This document shows, piece by piece, positions 1 through 11,927 of a stretch of 64,000 nucleotides of DNA (the stretch's first letter is position 1; the number at the start of each line of letters is the position of its first letter). The notes beneath the pieces are model-generated. The model saw only the letters and a program-made list of their open reading frames with translations. It was not told the DNA's origin and did not search any database. The position numbers and the translations under genes are program-made. Source of the DNA: Rhodamnia argentea (Eukaryota > Streptophyta > Magnoliopsida > Myrtales > Myrtaceae); contig NC_063160.1 in the NCBI RefSeq assembly GCF_020921035.1, positions 3,554,501 to 3,618,500 on the forward strand, written 5' to 3'.

Positions 1-593
1 TTGATGATGTGAATCGAACTTGCTACACGGCCCGATGTTGCGCGAGCACTTGGCCTACAACTCGTCGATGCAACCGAAGACGTTCGAGTTTGAGTTCTTG
101 AGATCAATAGATTACAATGGAGGAATATCTTTGTATACTATCGGTTAATATGATCTTCATATATAGGAAAATGAAAAAAAAAATATTTTAGAAAATTATC
201 ATATATCTTGTGTTTTCTAGTATAGTGCGCATTTCCTAATAAAAGCATAGTTACCACATATATATATATGTGTGTGTGTATATGCAGTAATCTTTTTAGT
301 TAGACAAAAGTGACATAACATGGTTACCTCGCATTCCTACTTTTAAGTTCTTTTTCAAATATGTATAGACTGAATTTTTAGTTTTTATCCGTTTAATCTA
401 CGTCTTACAACTCTTGCATTTTGACGATTAGTAAGACTCGAAAGCTTGAAACATTCACAAAAGAGAAGCAATTTCGTACTTAAATTGGTATATGGATCTT
501 TTATAATGTTTTAGAATTTTAAATTTCGCCCTTAGACTCTTTATGCTATTCAACAGAGAAAGTAAAAAGTTGCATTTTGCTTCTTCTTAATAA
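1..593. other. AT-rich intergenic DNA, no gene seen
   Basis: No reading frame with recognisable protein similarity and no convincing RNA gene. A short (AT)n/(GT)n microsatellite lies near 262-285. The stretch ends at the target duplication of the element that begins at 594. Confidence 0.6.
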
Positions 594-1194
594 GGGTTAA
601 TATCACGAAAAAAAATCATATTGGTATACCTATGACATACCCAAACTATTTTTTTGACCACGATTACTCCAGACTTGTACACTAGTGATGAATTTATTCT
701 AAATTATTTTTTGATCAAGTAAAACTTCAAACGGGTACACTTGTGACAAATTTATCTAAATTATTTTTTTGATCACAAAAAATCCTAAATTGGTGCACTT
801 GTGACAAATTTACCCTCCGTTAGTTTTCATTAAATTGAGTTAACACCACAAAAAATTTCAAATTGATACATGTATGACAAACAAAGAGTAAAAATCGTAA
901 AAGGATATACTTGTCAACTACCACGTGTCATCTAACTCAACAATTTGACGATGAAATTAAATGAGAGTAAATTTGTCACAAGTGTATCGGTTTGAAGTAA
1001 ATTTGCCCAAGTGTACTAATTTGAAGTAAATTTATCACAAATGTACTAATTTGAGATTTTTGGTGGTAAAAAAAGTTGTTTGGGATAAATTTATTACAAG
1101 TGTACCAATGTGAGGTTTTATATGATAAAAAAAATAATTTGATGTGAATTTATCATAAGTGCATCATTTTGAAACTTTTTCGTGGTATTAACCC
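594..1194. mobile_element. Non-autonomous Mutator-like element, family C
   Basis: The ends are inverted: the left end reads GGGTTAATATCACGAAAAA and the right end, reversed, reads GGGTTAATACCACGAAAAA. The 9 bp outside are TCTTAATAA (585-593) and TCTTATTTA (1195-1203), 7 of 9 identical, which suggests the 9-bp target duplication of Mutator-like elements. The interior is made of degenerate repeats of a phrase like GATAAATTTGTCACAAGTGTAC, arranged inverted about the middle. No coding capacity. The same family appears at 16592-17187 and, decayed, near 2262-2828. Confidence 0.65.
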
Positions 1195-2261
1195 TCTTAT
1201 TTAAAACAAACGCACCCTTATTTTTCATAAATGCTGATAAATTGGAGAAACAGGGAGTATGTTGAGTGAAAAGGATTACATGTTGATTAAAGTAAAAAGG
1301 GTTGGTTCCAACGGCTAATTTTCCAAAGATAGAAGTCAATATGTCTATGTACTTTAGGGCATAAAATGACATGACTACGTGCGTCTCGTTCTCATTAAAT
1401 GTTTCTCATTTTCAGCAAATTTGAATTCTTTTCCTAAAATACATAGTTTATCATAATTAACATCTTTCTTTGTCATATTTTTTCCAATTTTTGCGCGATC
1501 ATATACGGCTGCTAATTTGGTAAGGCGAAGAAAAAGGAAATGAGCATCTCGGATTTTCCCACTTTATTCTTTGTCATAGTCTTGGGCGAGGTTCGCTAAG
1601 TTCGGTGGCATTGTTGTAAATACATCAAGCATAATCGTGCATTGCATATACAGTCAAGAATATCATTAAAATTAACATTTGGCAGTGTCAAATGTCATAA
1701 GCCAAACATGCTACGAATGAAGATATTTTATTACTACGGTATGGCGTCGCCGGATCGATTACGTAATCTTTGCGTATCGTACTTTTTCTTTCTTAAGCCA
1801 TTTCTATAAATGAAAAAAAAAATCAATTTATAATCACTAATGATCCTTGTATCTATGCTTCAAAAGAATAAAATCGCGAATTCATTTAATATCGATCAAG
1901 AGTACCATTAGAATTTTACTTATCGGGACAACACAATTCCAATCTTTTTTAACTTGAGAAAATGAAAAAGTTAAAAGGAAAAGGCTTGGGCAGTAGCTCC
2001 AAAGATCACGGGACAAGTTGGTCGTGCTGGCTTTTCTTGACCTTTCGTTGCGAGACTTGTACTTCGCACATTGCATCGGGCTAAAGCGCAGGGGTGTCTT
2101 GTCGATCAGAGAAAAGCAACGAATCAAAGGCAGTGACTTATGACCAAAAAAAAAAAAAAAAAAAGGCAGTGACTAAGAGACGTCTTGTCTCTTCTGTTTT
2201 GATACCGCACTTCACCGACCTCAAGAAAATTAGTATTTTATTTATTTGTAACAATTATATT
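1195..2261. other. Intergenic DNA, nothing recognised
   Basis: AT-rich sequence with no supported gene. The longest reading frames are short and show no family resemblance. A poly-A run lies near 2144-2163. Confidence 0.5.
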
Positions 2262-2828
2262 TAATGATTATTACATACCGAAGAATCCAAAAATGACATA
2301 TTTGTAATAAATTTAGCTCAAAGCTTAATTTGTGAATCACCAAACATGCCAAACCAGTTCACGCGCGACACATTTATCCTACGTTAACTTCGGTTACAAT
2401 TTAACCGTGAAATTATTGAGCTGAATAACATGTGCCAATAACTAAGCTGACCTGGCAAGCAAAAGAGTAAATCTATTTGTTCACCCGTGCTTTTGACGAA
2501 AGAAGGGTAATGACCTTCCAATCATTAGCCCCCAATAGAATGTTTGCTCAAATATGGCTGAGAATCGATTTTCTCGTTTCCCAGATTTTCTATGTGGACT
2601 TGTTAGGTCAACTCGGTTATTGCCATGTTTTATCCAACTCAACAGTTTTGCGACAACATTGGCGGAAGCTAATAGAGGGTAAATGTGTCATACGTGTATC
2701 AATTTGAGATTTCTGGCAACCCAAAAATTAGTAGGTATACTATTTTAGAATTTTTGGTGACCCAATTATTAGTTTGTGATAAATTTGTCACATCATATCA
2801 GTTTAAGACATTTCATGGTATTAGTCAT
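2262..2828. repeat. Decayed family C Mutator-like element
   Basis: The interior runs parallel to the element at 16592-17187 over several hundred bases. Both contain the same succession of phrases about TTGAGCT, GGTCAACTCGG and GGTAAATGTGTCAT. The ends are eroded and I could not find a clear target duplication, so the boundaries are approximate. The reading frame at 2477-2707 falls entirely inside it and is not a gene. Confidence 0.5.
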
Positions 2829-2857
2829 ATATTTTCAGATAATTTTTAGAGCTAAGA

Positions 2858-3150
2858 CCATAAAAAAAAAAAACCCCCAAAATAGTGCATCCCTATCACA
2901 TCTACCCCAAACTTATTGTGTGTCATTAAAACTCTCAAACTGGTAAGTCTGCACCACATTTACTTCAAATTGGTTCACCCATGCCACGTGTATCCTAAAT
3001 TGGGTAAATCTATGATTTTTTTAGGGTAACTATGGCACAGATGTACTAGTTTGGGAGTTTTTGTGACATAAAAATTAATTTGGATAAATGTGACACGGAT
3101 GTATCAATTGAAGGGTTTTTGGCAATATGTAACTCTTTTTTTCGTTAACT
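2858..3150. repeat. Degenerate inverted-repeat element
   Basis: The left part (CCCCAAAATAGTGCATCCC and following) and the right part (GGGAGTTTTTGTGACA and following) are imperfect reverse complements built from the same TCACATTTACCC-type phrases as family C. This is probably a short relative of that family. No target duplication was identified. Confidence 0.35.
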
Positions 3151-3313
3151 ATTATTGATTTTTAGGGCAATTTACTTTTGATATCACTCATTTGTATTTT
3201 CTTTTGAGAATTTTAATGCGGGCAAAATTCAAATTGAAGGCCAAAATAGTGAAGCATTGCACCTCCAGAGAAGTGAAGTAGAGGCAAGAGAACTCCCACT
3301 ATGCAACATATAA

Positions 3314-3594
3314 GGGTGTGCATGACAACACTTCTGCTCTAGAAATAAACTTCTGATCAAAAGTTGATTTTTTTATTTATAAGGAGAAGTTGATTTTTCA
3401 ACGTTTGGAAAGAAATTTTTTTTAAGTGGCTCCAGAATTACTTCTATAGCAAAAAAAATACTCTAGAAGTAGAAAATTGAAGTTGTTAAAATAAACGGAT
3501 TTTTGCTCAAGAAGTTGCATTACCAAATAGATTTCTACTCCAGAAGTACTTATAAAACAAAAATTCTACTTCAGAAATGTTGTCATGTGTACCC
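3314..3594. mobile_element. PIF/Harbinger-like MITE
   Basis: A 281-bp element flanked on both sides by TAA (3311-3313 and 3595-3597), the 3-bp target duplication typical of PIF/Harbinger elements. The left end is GGGTGTGCATGACAACA and the right end reversed is GGGTACACATGACAACA. The interior is AT-rich and rich in AGAAGTAGAA and CAGAAGT phrases. Non-coding. The termini resemble those of the larger element at 26812-27770. Confidence 0.7.
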
Positions 3595-3849
3595 TAAGTT
3601 AGCCCGGCTAGTACTTTCGTACTTTTGTTTGGTCGAAAGTATTTTCATACTTGAATGTGTAAAAAATTAAACATGTGTCACGTGCTTAAAGCACATACAA
3701 GTTTGTCCCCTAATCACATGAGTTAGTACATGTACATGGATTTCGAGTGTGATTTAGCTTTAATTGAAGATTATGATAAAATTATCATTGGTTGATGTAT
3801 AGATCGTGGCAATCCATGGATAGCATACTAGTGGACAAAAAAAAAGCAT

Positions 3850-4434
3850 GAAAAGTATCAAAAAAGTTATAAATCTATTGAATCGGTGTCAATGCAATCC
3901 TAAACTTTTTAATTGTGACAATTTAGTCCCAAATTTTTTTATATTTGTGCCACTTGAGTTCATCCGGCAAATTTTGATAAAAAATTACTGACGTGGATGA
4001 TGATCTTCCTACATCATACAACCGATGCTGATGTGGACTTTTTTTATATATATTTTTTATTTTTTAATAATTTTTTTGGTTTTTTATTTCTCTTTTCTTT
4101 ACTTTTTTTCAATTGAGAGTTAGCGGCCCTCTCTTAGCCTAGATTTGATAAGGGCATCACGACCCTCGCACAGCGGCCGGTGGCCGGCAAGTAAGGGTCG
4201 TGATCCTTGCCCTCAATAAAAAAAAAGTAAAGAAAAGAAAAAAAACAAAAAAATTATTAAAAATAAAAAGTTATTAAAAAAATATCAACTTCATCGAATT
4301 CTGCTCAAAATTGGCCGGATTGGCCAAATTGGCACAATGCAAAAAATATTTAAGACTAAATTGATATCATTAAAAGGTTTAGGACTAAATTTATACCAAT
4401 TTAATAGGTTTATGACTTTTTTTGACACTGTTTC
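3850..4434. mobile_element. Non-autonomous Mutator-like element, family B
   Basis: The ends read GAAAAGTATCAAAAAAGT and, reversed from the right, GAAACAGTGTCAAAAAAAGT. Inside both ends are the family phrases 'AAACCTATTG', 'CAATTCAGTCC' and 'CTAAACTTTT' in inverted arrangement. The flanking 9-mers AAAAAGCAT and AAAAAAGAA agree at 6 of 9, so the target duplication is only suggestive. The GC-richer centre near 4110-4200 carries inverted 'GAGGGCATCACGACCCTCGC'-like phrases and no gene. Confidence 0.5.
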
Positions 4435-4944
4435 AAAAAAGAAAAAAAAAAACACACCAAGTTAGAATCTATACAAATATATTATGACAAAATGTGTTTT
4501 AAAAAGTGTTGCCTTTTAAGCTTCTCCCCTAGTCCCACCCGAAAAAAAAATTTAAAAAAGGGCTTGTCGCCTAGGATCGTAGATTACAAGAATCGGTCTC
4601 TCCTTCTTGCGAGATGCCACCTAAGCAAAAATTTTGCGCCTAAGCAAATAATCTAACCTATAATTTATGTTTATATTGATAAAAGAGAGTTTTTATTAAA
4701 TGAGTTTGTGACATCCATGCTGATGAAATTATTTTTTTGACTGCCCATTTGAATGTAACAAAATGTGCACTAGACAAATATATATATGGACAAAGGAACG
4801 TCCAATGTGATTACAAATCATATGGCCGAACCAATTGGGTCCATTTAATTTCCGTAACAACACATATATGATGTTAATTTGTTCTTGGCCAAAGATTTCA
4901 TTCGTGTGACAACCCTTCTGAGCATGGGAATCGACCTCGACACG

Positions 4945-5126
4945 GTTACTCGAGAGATAAAGAAGATAAGGGAGAGGTGACAAGCAGAAGCAACAAAGAG
5001 AGAAGGGTCTCGACATCGCACGCTGGCTTACTTAGGTTACTAGAGAGATAAAGAAGATAAGGGAGAGGTGACAAGCGGATCAATGAAGAGAGAAGGGTCT
5101 CGACATCGCACACTGGCTAGCTCGGG
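4945..5126. repeat. Two-copy 91-bp tandem duplication
   Basis: The segment starting GTTACTCGAGAGATAAAGAA at 4945 is repeated from 5036 (GTTACTAGAGAGATAAAGAA). Both copies run through GGGAGAGGTGACAAGC and AGAAGGGTCTCGACATCGCA. They differ at a few sites and by a small indel, so this is a fairly recent local duplication. Function unknown. Confidence 0.8.
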
Positions 5127-5665
5127 TTGGGAGTTGATACACTCACTCGATTCATCCACGTAGCCTTTTCATTATAATCGGCCTGGGTTTGAGAAAGCCG
5201 GAAGGCCCATAAGAGCATCCCGGGAGCGAAAGCCCATAGTATGCGGGACGAGTCGGTCACGAATAACATGTCGTGGCCAACACCCAAACATGTTGAACTC
5301 GTCAGAATTTCTAATTTTTGCCTAATGGTTGACTAAGAATTCGGCCAAAACACTAATCACGCAAGTAGTGGGGGTGAGAAACTGAGAATGGGCCTGGCCG
5401 GACCGAAAGGGGGCTACTTGACCCGGACCCGTTACCACAAGAAGATTGTGGGCTCTAAGACGTGGCCCAATACGGCACTAGCCCGGCCCATCTTCCCCTT
5501 ATCGTCATCGTCTAACTGTGCCAAAAACCCTCTGCAATTCCTCTCTCTCTTCCTGAACTCCAAGTCTGAAAGCAAGAACTCACTCGATCCTCACCATCCT
5601 CAAATCCACTCACCCTGAAACTGCGAAAGCTCAAGCGGTCAACCAAAGACCCCCCCAAAGGAAAA
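5127..5665 (+). promoter_or_regulatory. Upstream region and 5' leader of uL23m
   Basis: About 540 bp precede the uL23m start codon. The last 150 bp are C/T-rich (for example CAATTCCTCTCTCTCTTCC near 5537), as is common in plant leaders of ribosomal-protein genes. No TATA box can be fixed with confidence. The region also contains GGCCCA and GCCCA motifs (near 5188, 5230, 5389 and 5487), which resemble the GGCCCA/telo-box class of plant ribosomal-protein promoter elements. That link is inference. Confidence 0.35.
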
Positions 5666-6160
5666 ATGGGAAGCAGATTGGGGCGGCGAGTCGTCCACTT
5701 CGCGAACCTGCCCATCAAGCTCCTGATGCCCGCCTCCTTCACCAACATCACCGAGATCGCGCTAAAGACCGTCCCTTCGGCCTCCAAGATCGAGATCAAG
5801 CGCGTGCTTGAGTCCCTCTACGGCTTCGAGGTCGACAAGGTCCGCACGCTCAACATGGAGGGCAAGAAGAAGAAGCGGGGCGGGCTGCTGGTCGCGAAGC
5901 CCGACTACAAGAAGGCCTACGTCACGCTCAAGAGCCCGCTCTCCGTCTCGCGGGACCTGTTCCCGATCCGCGCGGTCGAGGAGGACAAGAGGAGCATGAA
6001 CAAGAAGGGCGAGTCGAGCATGGTCGAGGAAGGCGAGAGGAAGAGGCATTGGCTGGAGGGAGATAATGGTGAGAGGAGGAAGAAGGAGAAGGAGTTTGGT
6101 GAGAGAGTCAGAGGGAGTGGTGCCAAGTTCCCTTGGAGTTTCATGAAGTCTGGTAGGTAG
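5666..6160 (+). CDS. Mitochondrial large-subunit ribosomal protein uL23m
   Basis: A 164-aa single-exon protein of the L23/L15e family found in plant mitochondrial ribosomes. uL23 sits at the exit of the peptide tunnel and binds 23S-type rRNA. The N-terminal half shows the family pattern: a strand with 'VHFANLPIKLLMP', the helix 'SKIEIKRVLESLYGFEVDKVRTLNMEGKKKKRGG' region (about residues 40-75), then 'KPDYKKAYVTLKSPLSVSRDLFPI' (about 77-100). The C-terminal 60 residues are strongly charged (many E, K, R), as in plant uL23m. The start at 5666 was chosen because the N-terminus aligns with the family and the context AAAAATGG is good. A 143-residue frame antisense to it is a shadow. Codons are GC-rich compared with the flanks. 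The neighbour downstream is the convergent BTB gene. Confidence 0.85.
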   Translation: MGSRLGRRVVHFANLPIKLLMPASFTNITEIALKTVPSASKIEIKRVLESLYGFEVDKVRTLNMEGKKKKRGGLLVAKPDYKKAYVTLKSPLSVSRDLFPIRAVEEDKRSMNKKGESSMVEEGERKRHWLEGDNGERRKKEKEFGERVRGSGAKFPWSFMKSGR

Positions 6161-6406
6161 AGCGGTTTTTTTTTTTTTTTTTTGGGTGGGCATTTCTTGG
6201 GAATTTTTTAGGTGTTCTGGTTATTAGTGTAACCATCAGTTTACGACATGGCTTGGTCGCATTTGGTACTTTTCGTTAATAACATGTTCTCTGTTCATTG
6301 ATGTGTTTTGAATCATTGCTGCCAACTCTTCTTTCCCCTGGTGACTGTGAATCCATATGTAGTAGTTTTGGAGTAGCCATGGACAAAGTCCGAGATTTTG
6401 GCGTGG

Positions 6407-7072
6407 AAAATGGATGAATATCTTTGGCTTCGGATATCGTTGGAAGTGTTATAGATGGTTATGTGGGATTATTCATGCAGTGTCTACAATTGCAATACAA
6501 ACTTTGGGATGGTATTGGAGAGCAGATAAGATGGTTGAATTCATGTTTTGTTGGCTCTCACCATGATTCTTTGTTGTCGGATTGTCTATGTAGTTTGTTG
6601 GAAAGCCTATACGATGAAAAATTGTTTCTCTCTGCATATTGGGGATGTGTAGCTTCGAAAGGGCCTCTCTTATTTAACATGTTACGTGGCTGAGGCATTA
6701 CTTGATTTTGCTTTCTTCTCCCTATGTGTGGAACCTGCCAAAATGGATGAATATCTTTGGCTTTGGATATCGTTGGAAGTGTTATAGATGGTTATGTGGG
6801 ATTATTCATACAGTGTCTACAATTGCGATACAAACTTTGGGATGGTATTGCAGAGCAGATAAGATGGTTGAATTCATGTTTTGTTGGCTCTTGCCATGAT
6901 TCTTTGTTGTCGGATTGTATATGAAGTTTGTTGGAAAGCCTATACGATGAAAAATTGTTTCTCTCTGCATATTGGGGATGTGTAGCTTCAAAAGGGCCTC
7001 TCTTATTTAACATGTTACGTGTCTGAGGTATTACTTGATTTTGCTTTCTTCTCCCTACGTGTGGAACCTGCC
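6407..7072. repeat. 333-bp tandem duplication (two units)
   Basis: Unit 1 (6407-6739) and unit 2 (6740-7072) match almost base for base. The phrases TGGATGAATATCTTTGGCTT, GATGGTTATGTGGGATTATT and GGAAAGCCTATACGATGAAA each occur at a spacing of exactly 333. Only scattered substitutions separate the units (for example CTTCGG/CTTTGG, ATGCAG/ATACAG). The block lies between the stop of uL23m and the end of the convergent BTB gene, so it could fall in the 3' UTR of either. Reading frames inside it are by-products of the duplication. Confidence 0.9.
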
Positions 7073-7708
7073 AGATTTGGGAGACACTTGTTCTCACTGG
7101 ATGGTTTTGGCTGGTCACTGCATTTTAGTACTGGCTATTCTGTCTTGATGAAGTTTGGAGGATGGTTTAGGCTTCATCTAAGCTTGCTTCCCTCCCAGAT
7201 ATTAGATATTTGTCGTCTTTGGTTTCATCTGCATCTGGCATGCTGCTTCATTGAATTTGTTGCAGTGTGTGATGTATCGACGTGCAACTTTTAAGTTTAG
7301 GATATACGCACTTGAGCAAGATAGTCACATCTTCGAAGATGATACATGGCTATGCTGGAGCTTTCTTTGCTAGCCTTTGCATTTTTGTCATTGTGTTAGT
7401 TTGAGGGAATTTGTGTGTGTATTGCTAAAGCTGGCTTTGTGGTTGATTGGGTTGGTCATTTATTATATCTTCTAGTTTCATCCATATGTAGCGGTATAGG
7501 CCGAGGATTTTGTGCACTGTCCTTTCACCAAGATAAGTACCTAGAAGTAAAAATACAAAAATCAAGGGAAAAGCTCTTGAGAAGGTGTTGTATAGTTATG
7601 CATAATGGAGCGAAAATAAATTGCCCATGGTGGAGTTCCACATATTTATACTGGATAGTTTGCTGGTCATTATGATTTAGGGTATAGCTTGTTTGTTCGT
7701 CTAGAGAT
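7073..7708. other. Spacer between convergent genes
   Basis: T-rich, intron- or UTR-like sequence with no recognisable protein. It probably contains the 3' UTRs of uL23m (+) and of the BTB gene (-). No clear polyadenylation signal could be assigned. Confidence 0.4.
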
Positions 7709-10700
7709 CTAGGACATGGATAACATCCTTCTGAAGCTGGCTCTGCGCATACTAGGTCTATTATCTCCATCTCCGATTTCATCTCCTTCTTGTTTTGCAT
7801 GGAAAGAGTTCTTTATCTTTCTCCAGCCCGAACTCCAAGTGGATCCATTCCTTTGCTTGTTGTTGAGGAGCTTTTCATATTCTTGTTGAAGCTCAGTGTA
7901 ATCCTTTTGGAGCTCTGCCATCTTGGCTTTGACATTCTGAAGTTCGGCTCGCAGGTTTTTGATCTCTATCTCAGTTGACGACTGGTTTCCCTCTTGTTCG
8001 GAGTTGTTGCCACTTTGCTCTTGCTCCTTTCCGTGCATTACCGCTCTTATCTTGACTTGCTCAGAAAACAGGACCTGCATGACATACTTTTTCTTAGTCA
8101 AGAAATTTTAAAATGAACATAAATTTGTGAGTGCCAAGGTTTGGTTGTATCTTTTGCAGGATATCTATTCATTTCATCAATCTTACTGGATTTCTATTCT
8201 TCTTCATGGGTAATCCATGTTCTAGATGATTCATTCCTATTGGAAATCATCAGTACCATTCTCTGCTAATTCTCAATATGTCTAAAGTAACATTGGTAAT
8301 ACGGGAATTGGAATTCAGTATGGGCAAAACTTTGATTGTTATCCTTATGTTTGCATCACCTTTTAGTATGATTAGGATGCAATCCTTTGGGACATATTTC
8401 TCTGAAATTGTGTAAGGTTTGCCAAGGTTTGGTGAGTGATATGACATGATGAAGTTAACTGGCTTTTTTTCATGTTCAACTATTTAGGCACATTGATGTA
8501 GCTCAAAAACTCTGAAAGGGAATTGTGGTGGTGGGAAAGAGTGAATTAGTAACAATCTTTGTATTACTTATTAGGCCCTTCTAGAGCGTGGTTGCTTGCT
8601 TTGGATATTCTGTGCTGTTTCTGACCCAGCTAGTTGTTGCATTTATATCTGCCAATCTTTCCCGTGTAAGAGCGATAAATCTAATTTATTTCCCCAAGGA
8701 ATCTGATTAACTAGGTTTTTGAGATTTTGGTGAAAATGGTCACTATATCTGTGAGGTTCGGTTTACTAACTGGTTAATCTCTGCCTTGAGAGCAAAATTT
8801 CTGATGATTATCTATTCTGCGTAGGAATGTTTTTTATTTTGAACTGCAATTTTCTTTTCTTCTTTCGGGGTTTCTGTTGTGGCTGCAAATTGTTTTAGCA
8901 AATCTTCCTTGTATTTACTGTTCAATGAAAAGATGTCTATGCTATTGTTTTTTCCTTGAGCCTTTAGAGTTGTGAAGACAGCTTGAGTTTGGTAAGAATC
9001 TGACAATATTCATGTTTCATGGATGGTAGATTAAGTTTCTTGAAATCGACACTTTCATCAAAAGTTCTGTGCTCATTTAGAGGTTCATATGTTCTGCTTT
9101 TTCGAAATGTGGTGATAAGGGTCTCTTGACCATAGATGAGGCGAAACCCATATTTTATGGTAATAAGAACTTAATTGCCATACTTTCATCTGTTCCTCCC
9201 ATTTTACTTCTATGGAGATGTGATCTACGGAAACTAAGAGCATTCTAGAAGCTAAATTGGTTTTACGAGTTTTGTCTGGTTAGAGGTTGGAGATGGAGAC
9301 TAGCCATCCTTCATGATTTAATTTTGGCAGCAAATTGTAGTACTGACTCCATGAATTCACAATGACTATTTACCTGCACGACTGTTCTCATGGGCAACCT
9401 ATCATTTTGTGCAGCATGGTTGCATGCATCTAGCGAGAGTTTTGCACAATTCATTATCTTGCATAGCCTTCTGCGGTCATACTCAGATAATGAAGGATGG
9501 CTCTGCAAATTGAATAAGACTATTAGACTTGATTTGTTTAAGAAATTATCAAACTAGAAATGAGCATTAGCTATGACCTTAAGATAGATATCAATGGCCC
9601 TGTAAAGTCCGTCATCACAAGTTCGGGCGCTCTCTGGCAATGATTCAGCCAAAACCTGAAACTTGGTGATTGAGAGGTTAGGATCTCTTGCAATCTCGGC
9701 CAGATAATTGTCTATCAGCTTACTGACGTTGAATTTCCCTGACTTATGTGGCTGTTGTCGCTGTTCCTCATGCATCAAGAAATATTCCACAATGCGTTGC
9801 ACCACATCTATGTCATGCATTGTGCATTCGGGATAACTGTGCTTGACAAGAAAAATAGTAGAGAGGAGAAAAATTAGAAGTTGTTTAATCATGTATCTTT
9901 TGAGAAAATTTTGTGATGGAAAAAAGAGTTTATGATACTAACTTCACCGGTACTGATTGATCAGCGTTCTTATAACTAGGGATCAATAAGTCATGCACCG
10001 TTGCCTCTTCCAGCATCATTCCGATTCTCTTTTCGAGCTCTGAAACTAAAGCTGGCGTGGCAGAGTAGAGGATGGCCATCTTTAACATCTTTAACAAGAA
10101 CTTACATGAAACTGCTTCTTGTTGAGGTGGTATAATGCTAATCATGCTTTCAATTATCGTCCTTTGCTCCTTACTGTTCCTGAAATCCCCTTTGTCCCTC
10201 CGACTAATAACACTAAACTGCAGCTCATTTTTGCCATACCCATAACCTCTCAGTCCTTCAGATTCAGTATCCATACCCGGCACATGCCTTTCTGCATAAT
10301 GCACAATATATTTGCCTATAGTCTCTGCTTTAGTTCCTTTTGCCCTTACTGCTGTCATAGTCCTCATGAAGTGATCGATGCGAAGGGTGGCTAGTTCATC
10401 GTACCACCGGCCTTCTTCGTTGACTGCTTCAGTTGATTGACGGTCTTTGGAAGCTTTCCAAGCTATTGAGTCGCAGCATCTTCTGACAATCTGGATATTT
10501 TCAGCCCATGGTGATAGAGTCTCGCATGTTTTGAGAACAATAATGGTGTCCCTCCAGGAAGAGAGGACCACAAATGTGAGGAAGGCCTCTGTCTTTGAGA
10601 TAAGATTCCCATCTTCCATCTCTTCCGTCATTTCTAGATATTCTGATGCACATCTTAGTTGAGCTAAGTTCTTGGGACTGATATCTATTGGGAGGCCATA

Positions 10701-11927
10701 GCAGAATCTTAGGATAATATGGAAAGTTTCTGATCTTCCAGGGAAGTTTTCGAGCTTGCAATTGTACCCGGAATTTGATATTGAGGGTTGAATGTCTAGT
10801 CGGCGAATATATCCACACTTTGATATGAAGGGATACTGTCGCAGGCAAGGGGGAGACAAGGAGGTTAATTGAATATTGGTGAATGAACATGCCGATGTTG
10901 ATGATATTTTGAAGAAAGTGAAACTTGATTTGGTGGATATGATTGTCCGATCAAGTCAACCAACTTGGAGGCGTTTTCTGATTTTGCTTGTGTTGCTTGA
11001 ATTGTTAAGTTGAATAAACCCAAATGAAGTGCTTCAGGTTAGTAGCTATTATCGCTTGACTGAGTCACCGAGTTGAAGAAAAAAGTTATGTGTCTGAGTG
11101 AGCACCTTCCTCAGAGAAGAGACGACTATGAGTTTGTGGTTGCACCACTACAGCTGCAGAATTCAGTGGACTAAAGAGGATGGTCATTCATTTTCAGTAT
11201 AAAGAGATGGTAATTGGACATTGTTGGACATAATCTCATTCATGTATGAAGTTCATTTACTCAGGAAGAAAGAATGTCGCTGAACATGACTTTGAACTAT
11301 AATTCATATGAGATGGCACTTATCTTTATGTTGGAAGACAGTCAATTGGAGATGACGATGAACTGTTCCCAGTTCAAAGTGTGGCCGAGCAGTGGATTTA
11401 ATTTTGGACCAGTGAAGAGGGTGCTCGAAAATTCTTGCAGATTTTTCTCAGAACCTTTAGTTTAGAAGCCGCGATCCTTAACCAAAATGAAGATATTGCA
11501 TAGTGTGGAAGCTGGTTTTTCTGATGTTGACATGCAAATTAAGGTGCTTATGTAGAGTAATAACCTTGTGGACATTGAATGTCACGTCGTCTACTTGAAT
11601 GAAGAGATCTGCTGGTATCTGAGAATCGGCTATCCTGCATATACCAAGGGAAGAAAGTACCATTAAAACACATGAAAGGTAAAGATACGCTCGGCTAACT
11701 TCATGAATCATGTGCATGATCGGCTCGTACCATGGGAGTTTGTCGTCATGGAAGCAATCGGCTATGGTGATGAGCTTGGAAGGAAGCATGGGGCTCTGTT
11801 GATGGACTTGATCGACCCCATCAGAATCACTGGCCGGGCTCTGCGGTGTGGCCGGGAAAGTTTTCTTCATTCCGGCTGGCTGGCTGGCTCGATCCAAATT
11901 GACTCTGCCGAGTGGCGCGCATAGCAT
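7709..11927 (-). CDS. BTB/POZ-NPH3 (NRL family) protein, six exons
   Basis: A plant NPH3/RPT2-like protein, probably a CUL3 substrate adaptor that acts at the plasma membrane in light or auxin responses. That role is known for the family and inferred here. Exons on the minus strand: 11927-11731, 11634-11565, 10835-9948, 9841-9578, 9502-9374, 8074-7709. All have GT/AG borders and the phases add to 638 codons (637 aa). The start could instead be the in-frame Met at 11870 (618 aa). Visible parts: BTB domain beginning 'SQIPADLFIQVDDVTFNVHK' (exon 2) and running through 'CASEYLEMTEEM' and 'NLISKTEAFL'; NPH3 domain from 'GRWYDELATLRIDHFMR' through 'EEATVHDLLIPSY' and 'DDGLYRAIDIYLK' to 'HAAQNDRLPMRTVVQVLFSEQ'; a C-terminal coiled coil ('LRAELQNVKAKMAELQKDY'); and an RRASFRRMLSMS tail typical of NRL proteins. 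It looks closest to the At5g17580/RPT2 group. A duplicate of exons 1-2 lies near 27.7-28.1 kb. Confidence 0.85.

Noticed and set aside
5762..6193. 143-residue open frame antisense to uL23m
   Set aside because: It is a GC-driven shadow of the real gene on the opposite strand. It is Leu/Arg-rich and has no domain.
9930..9947. Read-through extension of BTB exon 3 to the stop at 9930
   Set aside because: A GT donor after the CCG codon at 9948, with the phase-matched acceptor before 9841, restores the NPH3 frame. The extension is intron sequence.
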